Origin: Okapia johnstoni
Taxonomy: Eukaryota; Chordata; Mammalia; Artiodactyla; Giraffidae
Length of the DNA: 64,000 nucleotides
Assembly: GCA_024291935.2 (NCBI GenBank)
Contig: CM044320.1
Coordinates: 34,750,001-34,814,000, forward strand
Direction: 5' to 3'
Of the stretch, positions 12,108-22,712 are shown piece by piece; position 1 is the stretch's first letter, and the number at the start of each line of letters is the position of its first letter. A program made the translations under genes and the position numbers. Below the pieces are notes generated by a model. It saw only the letters and a program-made list of their open reading frames with translations, ran no database searches and was not told the DNA's origin.

Positions 12108-13735
12108 TCAGTGCAGTTCAGTCGCTCAGTCATGTCCAACTCTTTGAGACCCCATGAATCGCAGCACACCAAGCCTCCCTGTCCATCACCAACTCCCGGA
12201 GTCTCCCCAAACCCATGTCCATCGAGTCGGTGATGACATCCAGCCATCTCATCCTCTGTCGTCCCCTTCTCCTCCAGCATCAGGGTCTTTTCCAGTGAGT
12301 CAACTCTTCGCATGAGGTGGCCAAAGTATTGGAGTTTCAGTTTCAACATCAGTCCTTCCAATGAACACCCAGGACTGATCTCCTTGAGGATGGACTGTTG
12401 GGATCTTCTTGCAGTCCAAGGGACTCTTAAGAGTCTTCTCCAACACCACAGTTCAAAAGCATCAATTCTTCGGTGCTCAGCTTTCTTCACCATCCAATTC
12501 TCACATCCATACATGACTACTGGAAAAACCATAGCCTTGACTAGACGGACTTTTGTTGGCAGACTAATGTCTCTGCTTTTCAATATGCTATTTAGGTTGG
12601 TCATAACCTTTGTTCCAAGGAGTAAACGTCTTTTAATTTCATGGCTGCAATCACCATCAGCAGTGATTTTGGAGCCCCAAAAAATAAAGTCTAACACTGT
12701 TTGCACTGTTTCCCCATCTATTTCCCATGAGATGATGGGATGAGATGCTGTGATCTTAGTTTTCTAAATGTTGAGCTTTAAGCCAACTTTTTCACTCTCC
12801 TGTTTCACTTTCATCAAGAGGCTCTTTAGTTCTTCTTCACTTTCTGCCGTAAGTGTGGTGTCATCTGCATATCTGAGGTTATTGATATTTCTCCCGGCAA
12901 TCTTGATTCCAGCCTGTGTTTCTTCCAGCCCAGCATTTCTCATGATGTACTCTGCATATAAGTTAAATAAGCAGGGTGACAATATACAGCCTTGATGTAC
13001 TCCTTTTCCTATTTGGAACCAGTCTGTCATTCCATGTCCAGTTCTAACTGTTGATTCCTGACCTGCATACAGGTTTCTCAAGAGACAGATAAGATGGTCT
13101 GGTATTCCCATCTCTTTCAGAATTTTCCACAGTTTATTTGTGATCCACACAGTCAAAGGCTTTGACATAGTCAATAAAGCAAAAATAGATGTTTCTTTTG
13201 GAACTCTCTTGCTTTTTCGATGATCTACCAGATGTTGGCAATTTGATCTCTGGTTCCTCTGCCTTTTCCAAAACCAGCTTGAACATCTGGAAGTTCACGG
13301 TTTGCGTATGTTGAAGCCTGGCTTGGAGAATTTTGAGCATTACTTTACTAGCGTGTGAGATGAGTGCATTTGTGTGGTAGTTTGAGCATTCTTTGGCATT
13401 GCTTTTCTTTGGGATTGGAATGAAAACTGACCTTTTCCAGTCCTGTGGCCACTGCTGAGTTTTCCAGATTTGCTGGCATATCGAGTGCAGCACTTTCACG
13501 CATCATCTTTCAGGATTTGAAATAGCTCAACTGGAATTCCATCACCTCCACTAGCTTTGTTCATAGTGATGCTTTCTAAGGCCCACTTGACTTCACATTC
13601 CAGGATGTCTGGCTCTAGGTGAGTGATCACACCATCGTGATTATCTGGGTCATGAAGACCTTTTTTGTACCGTTCTTCTGTGTATTCTTGCCACCTCTTC
13701 TTAATATCTTCTGCTTCTGTTAGGTCCATACCATT
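12108..13735 (-). mobile_element. BovB (RTE) LINE, 5'-truncated
   Basis: This BovB copy carries most of the reverse transcriptase (RT) region and the 3' end. Minus-strand frames at 13496-13729, 13134-13499, 12764-13174 and 12053-12706 follow one another as RT fingers, palm with the YADD active site (in NLRYADDTTL), and the C-terminal region with the conserved ELWCWRRLLRVPW stretch. Frame changes between them make it non-functional. The 3' end at the left begins 'cagttcagtcgctcagtcat'. It sits inside an antisense L1. No clean TSD was found. Confidence 0.9.
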
Positions 13736-13736
13736 T

Positions 13737-13948
13737 CTGTTACCTTGTGTTTATACATCAAGTTGGGAAGAACTGACATATTGACAGCATTCAGTCTCCC
13801 TTTCATGAACACGAAAAATGTATTTTTATTTGTTTAATTGTTCTTAGATATCTTTCATCAGAATTTGTAGTCTTTCTAATACACCTCTTTTACACATTAT
13901 GGTGGATTTATACCAACTTTTTTATTTTGTGGGTGATAATGTAAAATG
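13737..13948 (-). mobile_element. Antisense L1, second part
   Basis: The L1 ORF2 reverse complement resumes after the BovB: 'tcaagttgggaagaactgac', 'tttcatcagaatttgtagtc', 'gtggatttataccaactttt'. Continuity with 11336-12107 shows that BovB inserted into an already resident L1. It ends at the next BovB (13949). Confidence 0.68.
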
Positions 13949-15196
13949 TATTGTGACTTTGCCTTTTCATACTGTTCATGGGGTTTTCAAGGCAAGAATA
14001 CTGAAGTGGTTTGCCATTTCCTTCTCTAGTGGACTACATTTTGTCAGAACTCTCAACCATGACCTGTCTGTTTTGGGTGGCTCTATTGAAAAAGCAAGAG
14101 AGTTCCAGAAAAATATCCATTTCTGCTTTATTGACTATGCCTTTGACTGTGTGGATCACAATAAACTGTGGAAAATTCTGAAAGAGATGGGAATACCAAG
14201 ACCACCTGACCTGCCTCTTGAGAAACCTGTATGCAGGTCAGGAGGCAACAGTTAGAACTGGACATGGAACAACAGACTGGTTCCAAATAGGAAAAGGAGT
14301 ATGTCAAGTCTGTTTATTGTCACTCTGCATATATAACTTATATGCAGAGTATATCATGAGAAACGCTGGGCTGGAGGAAACACAGGCTGGAATCAAGATT
14401 GCCAAGAGAAATATCAATAACCTCAGATATGCAGATGACACCACCCTTATGGCAGAAAGTGAAGAAGAACTAAAGAGCCTCTTGATGAAAGTGAAAGAGG
14501 AGAGTGAAAAAGTTGGCTTAAAGCTCAACATTCAGAAAACTAAGATCATGGCATCCAGTCCTATGACTTCATGGCAAATAGATGGGGAAACAGTGGCTGA
14601 CTTTATTTTTCTGGGCTCCAAAATCACTGCTGATGTTGATTGCAGCCATGAAATTAAAAGACACTTACTCCTTGGAAGGAAAGTTATGACCAACCTAGAC
14701 AGCATATTAAAAAGCAGAGATACTACTTTTTCAACAAAGGTCCATCTAGTCAAGGCTATGGTTTTCCCAGTGGTAATGTATGGGTCTGAGAGGTGGACTC
14801 TAAGGAAAGCTGAGTGCCAAAGAATTGATGCTTTTGAACTGTGGTGTTGGAGAAGACTCTCGAGAGTCCCTTGGGCTGCAAGGAGATCCAAGCAGTCCAT
14901 CCTCAAGGAGATCAGTCCTGGGTGTTCATTGGAAGGACTGATGTTGAAGCTGAAACTCCAGTAATGTGGCCACCTGATGTGAAGAGCTGACTCATTTTAA
15001 AAAACTCTGATGCTGGGAAAGATTGGGGGCAGGAGGAGAAGGGGATGACAGAGGAAGAGATGGTTAGATGGCATCACCGACTCAATGGACATGGATTTGG
15101 GTGGACTCTGGGAATTGGTGATGGACGGGGAGGCCTGGAGTGCTGTGGATCATGGGGTCGCAAAGAGTTGGACATAAATGAGTGACTGAATTAACT
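13949..15196 (+). mobile_element. BovB with inverted 5' arm
   Basis: 13949-14087 is BovB 5' UTR in antisense ('tttgccttttcatactgttc' onward). It is joined directly to sense BovB from about 14088 to the 3' end near 15196. The sense arm carries a 248-residue open frame (14218-14964), the longest in the window, with RT palm YADD and the C-terminal WCWRRLSRVPW region. The RT fingers and the whole endonuclease are missing. The structure fits twin priming with an internal deletion. No TSD can be read because the right flank is another BovB. Confidence 0.78.
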
Positions 15197-15204
15197 GAAC
15201 TGAT

Positions 15205-15475
15205 TGGTTTTCCAGTAGTCATGTATGGATATGAGAGTTGGACCATAAATAAAGAGGAGCACCGAAGAATTGATGCTTTTGAACTATGGTGTTGCAGAAG
15301 ACTCTTGAGAGTCCTATGGACAGCAAGGAGATACAACCAGTCTATCCTAAAGGAGATCAGTCCTGAATATTCACTGGAAAGACTGATGCTGAAGCTGAAA
15401 GTCCAATACTTTGGCCACCTGATGGGAAGTACTGACTCACTGGAAAAGACCCTGATACTGGGATAGATTGAAGGG
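15205..15475 (+). mobile_element. BovB 3'-region fragment
   Basis: A sense fragment covers the C-terminal coding part (frame 15182-15466, MYGYESW and FELWCCRRLLR) and stops before the BovB 3' end. It abuts the preceding BovB tail. Confidence 0.75.
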
Positions 15476-15502
15476 ACAAATCACTAAAATGCCAATTTTA
15501 AA

Positions 15503-17735
15503 TTCAGTTCAGTCACTCAGTTGAGTCCTACTCTTTGTGACCCCATGGACTGTAGCCGGCCAGGCTTCCATGTCTACCACCAACTCCCAGAGTTTATTCA
15601 AACTCATGTCCATTCAGTCAATGATGCCATCCAACCATCTTATCCTCTGTCATCCTCTTCTTCTCCTGCCTTCAATATTTCCCAGCATCAGGGTCTTTTC
15701 CAATGAGTCAGTTCTTTGCATAATATGGCCAAAGTATTGGAGTTTCGGCTGTAGCATCAGTCCTTCCAATAAATATTCAGGACTGATTTCTTTTAGTATT
15801 GACTTATTTGTTCTCGCTGCAGTCCAAGCAACTCTCAAGAGTCTTCTCCAACACCACAGTTCAAGCATCAATTCTTCGGTGCTCAGCTTTTTTTATAGTC
15901 CAAATCTCACATCCATACATGACTACTGGAAAAAACATAGCATTGAGTAGATGGACCTTTGTTGGCAACATAATGTCTCTATGTTTTGATATGCTGTCTA
16001 GGTTTCTCATAGCTTTTCTTGCAAGGAGCAAGTGTCTTTTAATTCCATGGCTTCAGTCACCATATGCAGTGATTTTGGAGCCCAAGAAAATAAAGTCTCA
16101 CTGTTTCCCTTATTTCTCCATTTATTTCAGTGGAGTGATGGGAGTGAATGTCATGATCTGTTGTTTTGAATGTTGAGTTTTAAGCCAGCTTTTTCACTCT
16201 CCTGTTTCACTTTCATCAAGAGGATCTTTAGTTCCTCTTCACTTTCTGCCATAAGAGTGGTGTCATCTCATCTGAGGTTATTGATATTTCTCCTGGGAAT
16301 CTTGATTCCAGCTTGTGCTTCATCCAGCCCAGCATTTCACATGATGTACTCTGTATAGAAGTTAAATAAGCACAGTGCCAATATACAGCCTTGACGTACT
16401 ACTTTCTCATTTTGGGACCAGTGTGTTGTTCCATGTCCAGTTCTAACTGTTGTTTCTTGACCTGCATATGGATTTCTCAGGAAGCAAGTAAGGTAGTCTA
16501 GTATTCCCATCTTTTGGACAATATTCCATAATTTGTTGTGATCCATACAAAGTCTTTGGTGTAATCAATAAAGCATAAGTAGATGTTTTTGTGGAAATGC
16601 CTTGCTTTTTCTCTGATCCAACGGATGTTGACAGTTTGATCTCTGGCTCCTCTGCCTTTTCTAAGTCCAGCAAGACCATCTGCAAGTTTACCTGTTGAAG
16701 CCTGGCTTGGAGGGTTTTGAGCATTACTTTCCTAGTGTGTGAGATGAGTGCAATTGTACCGTAGTTTGAACAGTCTTTAGAATTGCCCTTCTTTGGGATT
16801 GGAATGAAAACTGACTTTTGACAGCCCTTGACCACTGCTGTGTTTTCCAAATTTGCTGCCCTATGAATGCAGCACTTTTAACAGCATCATCTTTTAGGAT
16901 TTGAAATAGCTCAACTGGAATTCCATCACCTCCACTAGCTCTGTCCGTAGTGATGTTTCCTAAGGGCCACTGGGCTTTGTTTTCCAGAATGTCTGACTCT
17001 AGGTGAGTGATCACACCATAAAGGTTATCTAGGTCATGTAGATCTTTTTTGTATAGTTCTTCTGTGTATTCTTGCCATCTCTTAAATCTTCTTCTGTTAG
17101 GTCCATACTGTTTCTGTCCTTTATTGTGCCCATCTTTGCATGAAATGTTCGTTTTTTATCTTTAATTTTCTTGATGAGGTCTCTAGTCTTTCCCATTCTA
17201 TTGTTTTCCTCTATTTCTTTGCATTGATCACTGAGGAAGGCTTTCTTATCTCTCCTTGCTGTTATTTGGAACTCTGCATTCAAATGGCTATATCTTTCCT
17301 TTTCTCCTTTGCTTTTTGCATCCCTTCTTTCCACAGCTATTTGTAAGGCCTCCCCTGACAGCCATTTCACTTTTTTGTATTTCTTTTTCTTGGTTACGAT
17401 CTTGATCCCTGTCTCCTGTACAATGTCCTGAACCTCCGTCCCTAGTTCATCAGGCACTCTGTCTATCAGATCTGTTTCCTTAAATCTATTTCTCACTTCC
17501 ACTGTATAATTGTAAGGGATTTGATTTAGGTCATACCTGAATGGTCTAGTGGTTTTCTCTACTTTCTTCAATTTTAGTCTGAATTTGGCAAGAGGAGTTC
17601 ATGATCTGAGCCACAGTCAGCTCCCAGTCTTATTTTTGCTGACTGTATAGAGCTTTTCCATCTTTGGCTGCAAAGAATAAATCAGTCTGATTTCAGTGTT
17701 GACCATGGGGTGATTTCCATGTGTAGAGTCGAGTC
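15503..17735 (-). mobile_element. BovB LINE, long antisense copy
   Basis: It runs from the BovB 3' end (left) through the C-terminal region, RT palm, RT fingers and the linker upstream of RT, into the endonuclease end near 17735. Minus-strand frames at 15650-15871, 16337-16546, 16443-16850, 16724-17014 and 17029-17571 follow this order. The Asp-Asp active-site block near 16260 has lost bases ('gtgtcatctcatctgagg'), so the YADD motif is broken. Many stops and frameshifts. Dead element. Confidence 0.85.
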
Positions 17736-18312
17736 TTGATCTTATTTTTTTTCATTTTGAGTTTTAAGACAACCTTTTCACCCTCCTCTTTCACCTTCAT
17801 CAAGAGGCTCTTCAGTTCCTCTTTACTTTCTCTATAAAGATAGTGTCATCTGCATATCTGAAGTTATTGATATTTCTCCCAGCAATCTTAATTCTAGCTT
17901 GTGCTTCATTCACCCCACCATTTCGCATGATGTTTTATGCATAGAAGTTAAATAAGCAGGGTGACAATATATAGCCTTGATGTACTACTTTCCCAATTTG
18001 GAACCTGTTCTTTGTTCCATGCCCAGTTCTGACTGTTGCTTCTTGATGTGCATACAGATTTCTCAGGAGGCAGCTAAGGTGGTCTAGTATTCCCATCTCT
18101 TGAAGAATTTTCCACAGTTTATTGTAATCTATAGACTCAAAGGCTTTGAAAGCGTAATTAATAAAGCAGCTGTAGATGTTTTTCTGTAATTGTCTTGCTT
18201 TCTGTATGATCCAACGGATGTTGATAACTTGATCGCTGGTTCCGCTACCTTTTCTAAATCCAGCTTGAACATCTAGAAGTTCACAGTTCACGTACTGTTG
18301 ATGACTGGCTTG
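17736..18312 (-). mobile_element. Second antisense BovB copy, part 1
   Basis: RT palm and finger sequence of a further BovB (frame 17935-18291, GFRKGSGTSDQ and LLRNLYAHQEATVRTGHG). It starts abruptly where the previous copy ends, and an antisense L1 interrupts it at 18313-18975. Confidence 0.75.
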
Positions 18313-18984
18313 GAGAATTTTTTTTTATTATTATTAATTTATTTATTTTAGTTGGAGGCTAATTACTTTACAATATTGTAGTGGTTTTTTTTTTTATTGT
18401 AGTGGTTTTTGCCATACATTGATATGAATCAGCCTTGGGTTTACATGTGTTCCCCATCCTGAACCCTCCGCCCACCTCCCTCCCCATCCCATCGCTCTTG
18501 GTCATCCCATTGCACCAGCCCTGAGCACTTGTCTCATGCATCGAACCTGGACTGGCGTTCTGTTTCACATATGATACTATACATGTTTCAGTGCTATTCT
18601 CTCAGGTCGTCCCACCCTCACCTTCTCCCACAGAGTCCATAGGACTGTTCTATGTATCTGTGTCTCTTTTTCTGTCTTGCATATAGGGTTATTGTTACCA
18701 TCTTTCTAAATTCCATATATATGCGTTAGTATACTGTATTGGTGTTTTTCTTTCTGGCTTCCTTCACTCTGTATAATGGGCTCCAGTTTCATCCACCTCA
18801 TTAGAACTGATTCAAATGTATTCTTTTTAATGGCTGAGTAATATTCCATTGTGTGTATGTACCACAGCTTTTTTATCTATTTGTCTGTTGATGGGCATCT
18901 AGGTTGCTTCCATGTCCTTGCTATTATAAACAATGTTGTGATGGACATTGGGGTACACGTGTCTCTTTCAATTCTGAGAATTTT
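18313..18984 (-). mobile_element. L1-BT 3' end inserted in BovB, with TSD
   Basis: An antisense L1 tail: a T-rich run, then the reverse of the L1-BT 3' UTR and of the ORF2 C-terminus (minus frame ending LFIIARTWKQPRCPSTDK). GAGAATTTT at 18313-18321 recurs at 18976-18984, and BovB sequence resumes right after it. So this L1 landed in an existing BovB and is younger. Confidence 0.78.
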
Positions 18985-19095
18985 GAGCATTACTTTGCTA
19001 GTGTGTGAGATAAGTGCAGTTGTCCTGTAGTTTGAGCATTGTTTGGCTTTGCCTTTCTTTGGGATTGGAATGAAAACTGACCTTCTCCCATACCA
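18985..19095 (-). mobile_element. Second antisense BovB copy, part 2
   Basis: BovB resumes with 'gagcattactttgctagtgt' and 'tttgggattggaatgaaaac', and ends near 19095, where the similarity is lost (5' truncation). Confidence 0.72.
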
Positions 19096-19811
19096 TTCAA
19101 TATCTTTTTCAATCATCTTTCCTAACACCAAGGGATATTTATTCAAAGAATCTTTTTTTAATATTATTCTGAAAAAAACAATATCAAAACCAGATTACTC
19201 AAATTCTTTTAAAGCCAAATGGAAATGAGGTCTTACCAGTTATAATACTTACATCATGTAGCTTTAGTAAATAGGTAATACTGGCACTGCTTTTAGCTAC
19301 TAAGTGATTATTACTGCTGAAAATGAGTTTATAGATATAATTATTGCTGAAGCTGTTCCTTCAAGACCTATAAATTTCTTAGCCTCTCTGTGTCTCACAT
19401 AACTCAGTCTGAAAATGAGGAAGACTGCCGTTCATTTTAGCAGTTTGTTGTATTTATTATGGTACAATTACATGTAAAACACTTTTAACAGTGTCTGAAA
19501 CTTTAAGTGCTCAAAAATGTTAGCTATTATTTTATATATATGTGTGTATATATATACACACACATATATATATGGTAGTTACTTTGCATTTTCTCCATTA
19601 GATCTAGAATTTTACTTAAGGTGTATTTTTTGTAGGGTGCTTCTTTCAAATGATTATCCTGTGTTTATTTTGGCTCAAACAAGCTTAAAATAGTGTTTTA
19701 TTATAGTGTACTTCAGAATGAAGAAATGAAGTTCAGAAATGAATTTTCTAATTCTTACATTGTCATTTTTAGCTACTGTATCCTCTTTTACTAGTTGTTG
19801 TTGGACCCTTG
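19096..19811. other. Unassigned intron with palindromic TA/TG microsatellite
   Basis: A+T-rich intron. At 19531-19574 a TA/TG run is followed by its near-complement TA/CA run, so the microsatellite can fold on itself. Nothing else is recognised. Confidence 0.45.
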
Positions 19812-20048
19812 GAGAAATGTGGCTTGTTTGTTGTTTAGTCACTAAGTCTTGTCCAACTGTTTGTGACCCCATGGACTGTAGCCCCCCACGCTCCCCTGTT
19901 CATGGAGTTTCTCAGGCAAGAGTACTGGAGAGGACTGTCATTTCCTTCTCCAGGGAATCTTCCCGACTCAGGGATGAACCCGCTTCTCCTGTATTGGCAG
20001 GTGGATTCCTTACGCTGAGCCACAAGAGAAGCGTCAGAGAAACGTGGC
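19812..20048 (-). mobile_element. Bov-tA SINE with TSD
   Basis: An antisense Bov-tA of about 213 bp is flanked by GAGAAATGTGGC (19812-19823) and GAGAAACGTGGC (20037-20048), a 12-bp TSD with one mismatch. Confidence 0.88.
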
Positions 20049-20164
20049 CTACTTATAGTTAATTACTTACTGATTTCCATTAGTCTGATTTATTAACTTA
20101 ACTGTTCATTTTAAGGAGAAATCACTTTCAATATTATTGACGACTCTTAAAAATTTCTTCTATA

Positions 20165-20325
20165 GTTTAATTCTGGTAATTTTTACATGTTCCATTTTTG
20201 CTATGTTTACCCTCATCTCAAAGCCTAAATTGAATATTTTCAGTCTCAAGTGAGAATTGTATTTACCATTTTTGTGTCTAATTATTTGCCTGGTAAAACA
20301 TTTTATCATGTGTGTTTTGTAAAGA
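20165..20325 (+). repeat. Diverged local duplication, copy 1
   Basis: Sequence around 'tatgtttaccctca' and 'tcaaagccta' to 'cctggta' resembles 21848-22010 in the same order and orientation. The two copies lie about 1.7 kb apart and flank two exons. See copy 2. Confidence 0.5.
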
Positions 20326-21568
20326 GTATTAGGTGTTGTTTCTGACTTAATGAAATTCTGTGTGTATTTAGACTTTCAAAGAATATAACATTAAAGTCTT
20401 AGTTATTATATAGCATATGCTAGGCCTACTGATTTATTAATCAAATGATTTCCACAAATTCCTAGGATACCAACAATTTTTCATCATGGTGTAATGATTT
20501 ATGTCGCAGTTTGGATTTGTTTTTAAAGAAAAATCACACTTTTCTTGTAATTTTTCTTATTGTCTTGAAAAACTAAGATAAAAGCATTACAATTAAAAAT
20601 AGGAATCATAGATTATCTTAACTTTCTCTTTGGTCACTTACTCTCAACTTAGATTACCTGCCTAAAAGCTATTTTAAATCAGAACAACTTTGAATGACGT
20701 AGATCTGTTTTAAAATACTGAGTATCAGAAATTGGTTCGTATTTAAAGGAGGCTTTTATGTAAATAGCATTATAAATCTGAGAAAATATCTTATTTGCCT
20801 TTAGTAACTGAGGAGAAATCTGTGTGAATGGGAATACATATGTTTTGCTTTCCCTGAGAGCGCTGTTCAGAACAAGTATCTGGCTTATCTATATTGAAGG
20901 TGTTGAGGCCACAGAGGTCAAATTTTCTCAACAAAACTTCATTCAAACTCCAAGTTTGAATAATAATAATTTGATGATGACTCTGTGTGCTTTTTTACTA
21001 CTACAGTTGAATAAAAATGAATACATGAACTCTGTATTCTTTAACATTAGCTATCACAATAATATTCCTCTGACTATTTTCATGGATTTATTTTTATTTT
21101 TTTTGAATCTGTAGTAAAATCTCAGGATGAGACTAATGATCTTTCAATTTCTTGAACAGTACTTTACTAGAAACACAAATATTCTGTTAGGATAATTTTT
21201 CATCAGGCAGACATCAGTTATAATCTGATTGCTCTCACTGCAAGCTAATAATAATAATTTTAATAAGTATATTTTCCAAGTTTAATTTTGGAAAAGGAAT
21301 TTTATCATTTTCTGATTCACTTCATATTTGGAATATCTTTTAAATTATATTTCACATCATCTACTATACTGAATTTGGAGATGAAAAAAGTATGTCTTGA
21401 CTGATGAAAGAAATGGCAATTCAGATTTTTGGCTCCTAAGCCCTCATTGTAGCCAACTTTCTTATTTCCCCTGGTAACTACTTCAAATGAATTCCACCAG
21501 CTGTTCTCTGTGTTGATAGATTATCTATCTCAGAGCCATAATCTTAATGCAGTTAACTTTCCTTGTAG
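20326..21568. other. Intron just upstream of the first visible exon
   Basis: No recognised repeat. The 96-codon open frame at 20824-21114 is low-complexity and shows no coding signature. The 3' end carries the acceptor 'ttaactttccttgtag' before 21569. Confidence 0.5.
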
Positions 21569-21661
21569 CATCAGAGGCTCCTTGAAATGCTTGACACAGA
21601 GAAGGAACTGTTAAAAGAAAAAATAAAGGAAGCTTTGACTCAGCAATCTCAAGAACAGAAG
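21569..21661 (+). CDS. CCDC91: CCDC91 coding exon (first visible), coiled coil
   Basis: This 93-bp exon encodes 31 residues, starting HQRLLEMLDTEKELLKEKIK. It is preceded by a pyrimidine-rich acceptor (ttccttgtag) and followed by the donor gtaaca. It begins and ends in phase 0. The residues are charged heptad-like coiled coil. I recognise it as the C-terminal half of CCDC91 (p56), known as a homodimeric coiled-coil partner of GGA adaptors at the trans-Golgi network. The exon joins in frame to 21750 after an intron of only 88 bp. Upstream exons, including the N-terminal GGA-binding part known for the family, were not found in 1-21568 and presumably lie outside the window. The identification rests on sequence memory; an alignment would settle it. 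Confidence 0.85.
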
Positions 21662-21749
21662 GTAACATTTTTATTTTGCTTAGAGTGTGGAAAGAATGTT
21701 CTGTTGCCCCAAATAATACTGTAATGTCTAACTGTCTTATCATTGACAG

Positions 21750-21818
21750 GAGATATTAGAAAGATGTTTGGAGGAAGAAAGGCAAAAAAATAAAGAAGCA
21801 TTAATATCTGCTGCAAAG
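21750..21818 (+). CDS. CCDC91: CCDC91 coding exon (second visible), coiled coil
   Basis: This 69-bp exon gives 23 residues, EILERCLEEERQKNKEALIS then AAK. The acceptor is 'cttatcattgacag' and the donor 'gtattt'. It is phase 0 at both ends, so skipping it would keep the frame. It continues the Glu/Lys/Arg-rich coiled coil of the preceding exon. The next exon is 9.55 kb downstream across an intron holding an endogenous retrovirus. It has no stop or frameshift. Its length alone would not reveal it; the evidence is the frame continuity, the splice sites and the match to CCDC91. Confidence 0.85.
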
Positions 21819-21847
21819 GTATTTCTATCTGAAAAGTTTATTGTGAA

Positions 21848-22010
21848 ATTTAATTCCAATACTTTTTATTAGTTCAGTTGTTTTTATGTTTACCCTCACG
21901 TCAAAGCCTAAGCTGAATGTTTTTGGTCTCATGTAAGAATTGTTTTTGTTGTATTTATGCATAAGGATTTACCTGGTATAGACCCATCAGTAATAAGTTT
22001 CTTTGTAAGT
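21848..22010 (+). repeat. Diverged local duplication, copy 2
   Basis: Similar to 20165-20325 in the same order: 'ttaattc', 'tatgtttaccctca', 'tcaaagccta', 'ctgaat', 'gtctca', 'agaattgt', then 'acctggta'. It begins about 30 bp after the exon ending at 21818. It could be an old tandem duplication or two copies of an unrecognised repeat. Confidence 0.5.
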
Positions 22011-22419
22011 AAATGAAATTAATAAACTGGTCTACTTTTAAAGTATTTCATTCCAGAAAATTCAAGAACTGTTTTCCTCTTCTGCTGCTTGTAGTCTTGT
22101 TAAACATACATTACACGAGATAATGATATTGAAATGCTTTACATTTAGATTATCAATCATATGTTTAAAACAATATGTCTACATAGGAGCACCAATATCC
22201 CATTGGTATTTGACAGGTATCACACAAGTATTGAGTATGTGTTTATTTGTATGTGCATATGTGTTTATCAAGGTGTATGATTTTTAAAGCCAACTTTGAA
22301 ATAAATCATCTGGGTAATATATGCATAGATTTTAAATATATGTATGCTAATGTATACATATGTTGACTTGAAATACACCATCAGATATTTGTCCAACAAA
22401 AGTACGTTTTTTTCAATAT
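22011..22419. other. Unassigned intronic sequence
   Basis: A+T-rich, no recognised repeat. It ends with CAATAT at 22414-22419, the left flank of the retrovirus; AATAT may be one half of its target duplication. Confidence 0.4.
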
Positions 22420-22697
22420 TACGAGAGAATTTCAATTTGGGGTCTGCAAGCATGGCAAGCCACATACAAATTCCCATGTGGCAATAAGAACACTTTAATA
22501 GAGAGGAAAGGAAGTTGTAAGGGTTGCAGGAAATACAGAGTTCATGGCTTGTCGTTGGCTGAGTCCCTGGCAGGAAAGAAGAGGGGTCTTTCTTCTTTCT
22601 CTTGGACTCTACTATAGTTGCAGGGTGTGACAGCTCCCCCTTAAAAGGGTCTTCTGACACTATTTAATTGATATTTCTGTTTCTGAATTTTTTTCCA
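22420..22697 (-). repeat. ERV 3' LTR
   Basis: Shares 'ggggtctgca', 'ggctgagt' and 'ctgacactatttaattga' blocks, in order, with 28752-29010. The minus-strand start is TGGAAAAAAATTC, directly after the purine tract. It is heavily diverged from its partner and has an extra segment around 22480-22500, implying great age. Confidence 0.72.
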
Positions 22698-22712
22698 TTT
22701 TCCCCTTTGATC
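22698..22712 (-). promoter_or_regulatory. ERV polypurine tract
   Basis: The + strand reads ttttcccctttgatc. On the minus strand this is a purine-rich run (AAAGGGGAAAA) that directly abuts the start of the 3' LTR, where plus-strand DNA synthesis of a retrovirus is primed. Confidence 0.6.

Noticed and set aside
14218..14964. A 248-codon open frame with a reverse transcriptase motif as a possible gene
   Set aside because: It is the sense arm of a truncated, inverted BovB lacking endonuclease and RT fingers, with no own promoter or start context. A transposon remnant.
20824..21114. A 96-codon frame just before the first exon as coding sequence
   Set aside because: Low-complexity composition, no donor in frame and no similarity to the coiled coil. 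Likely chance.
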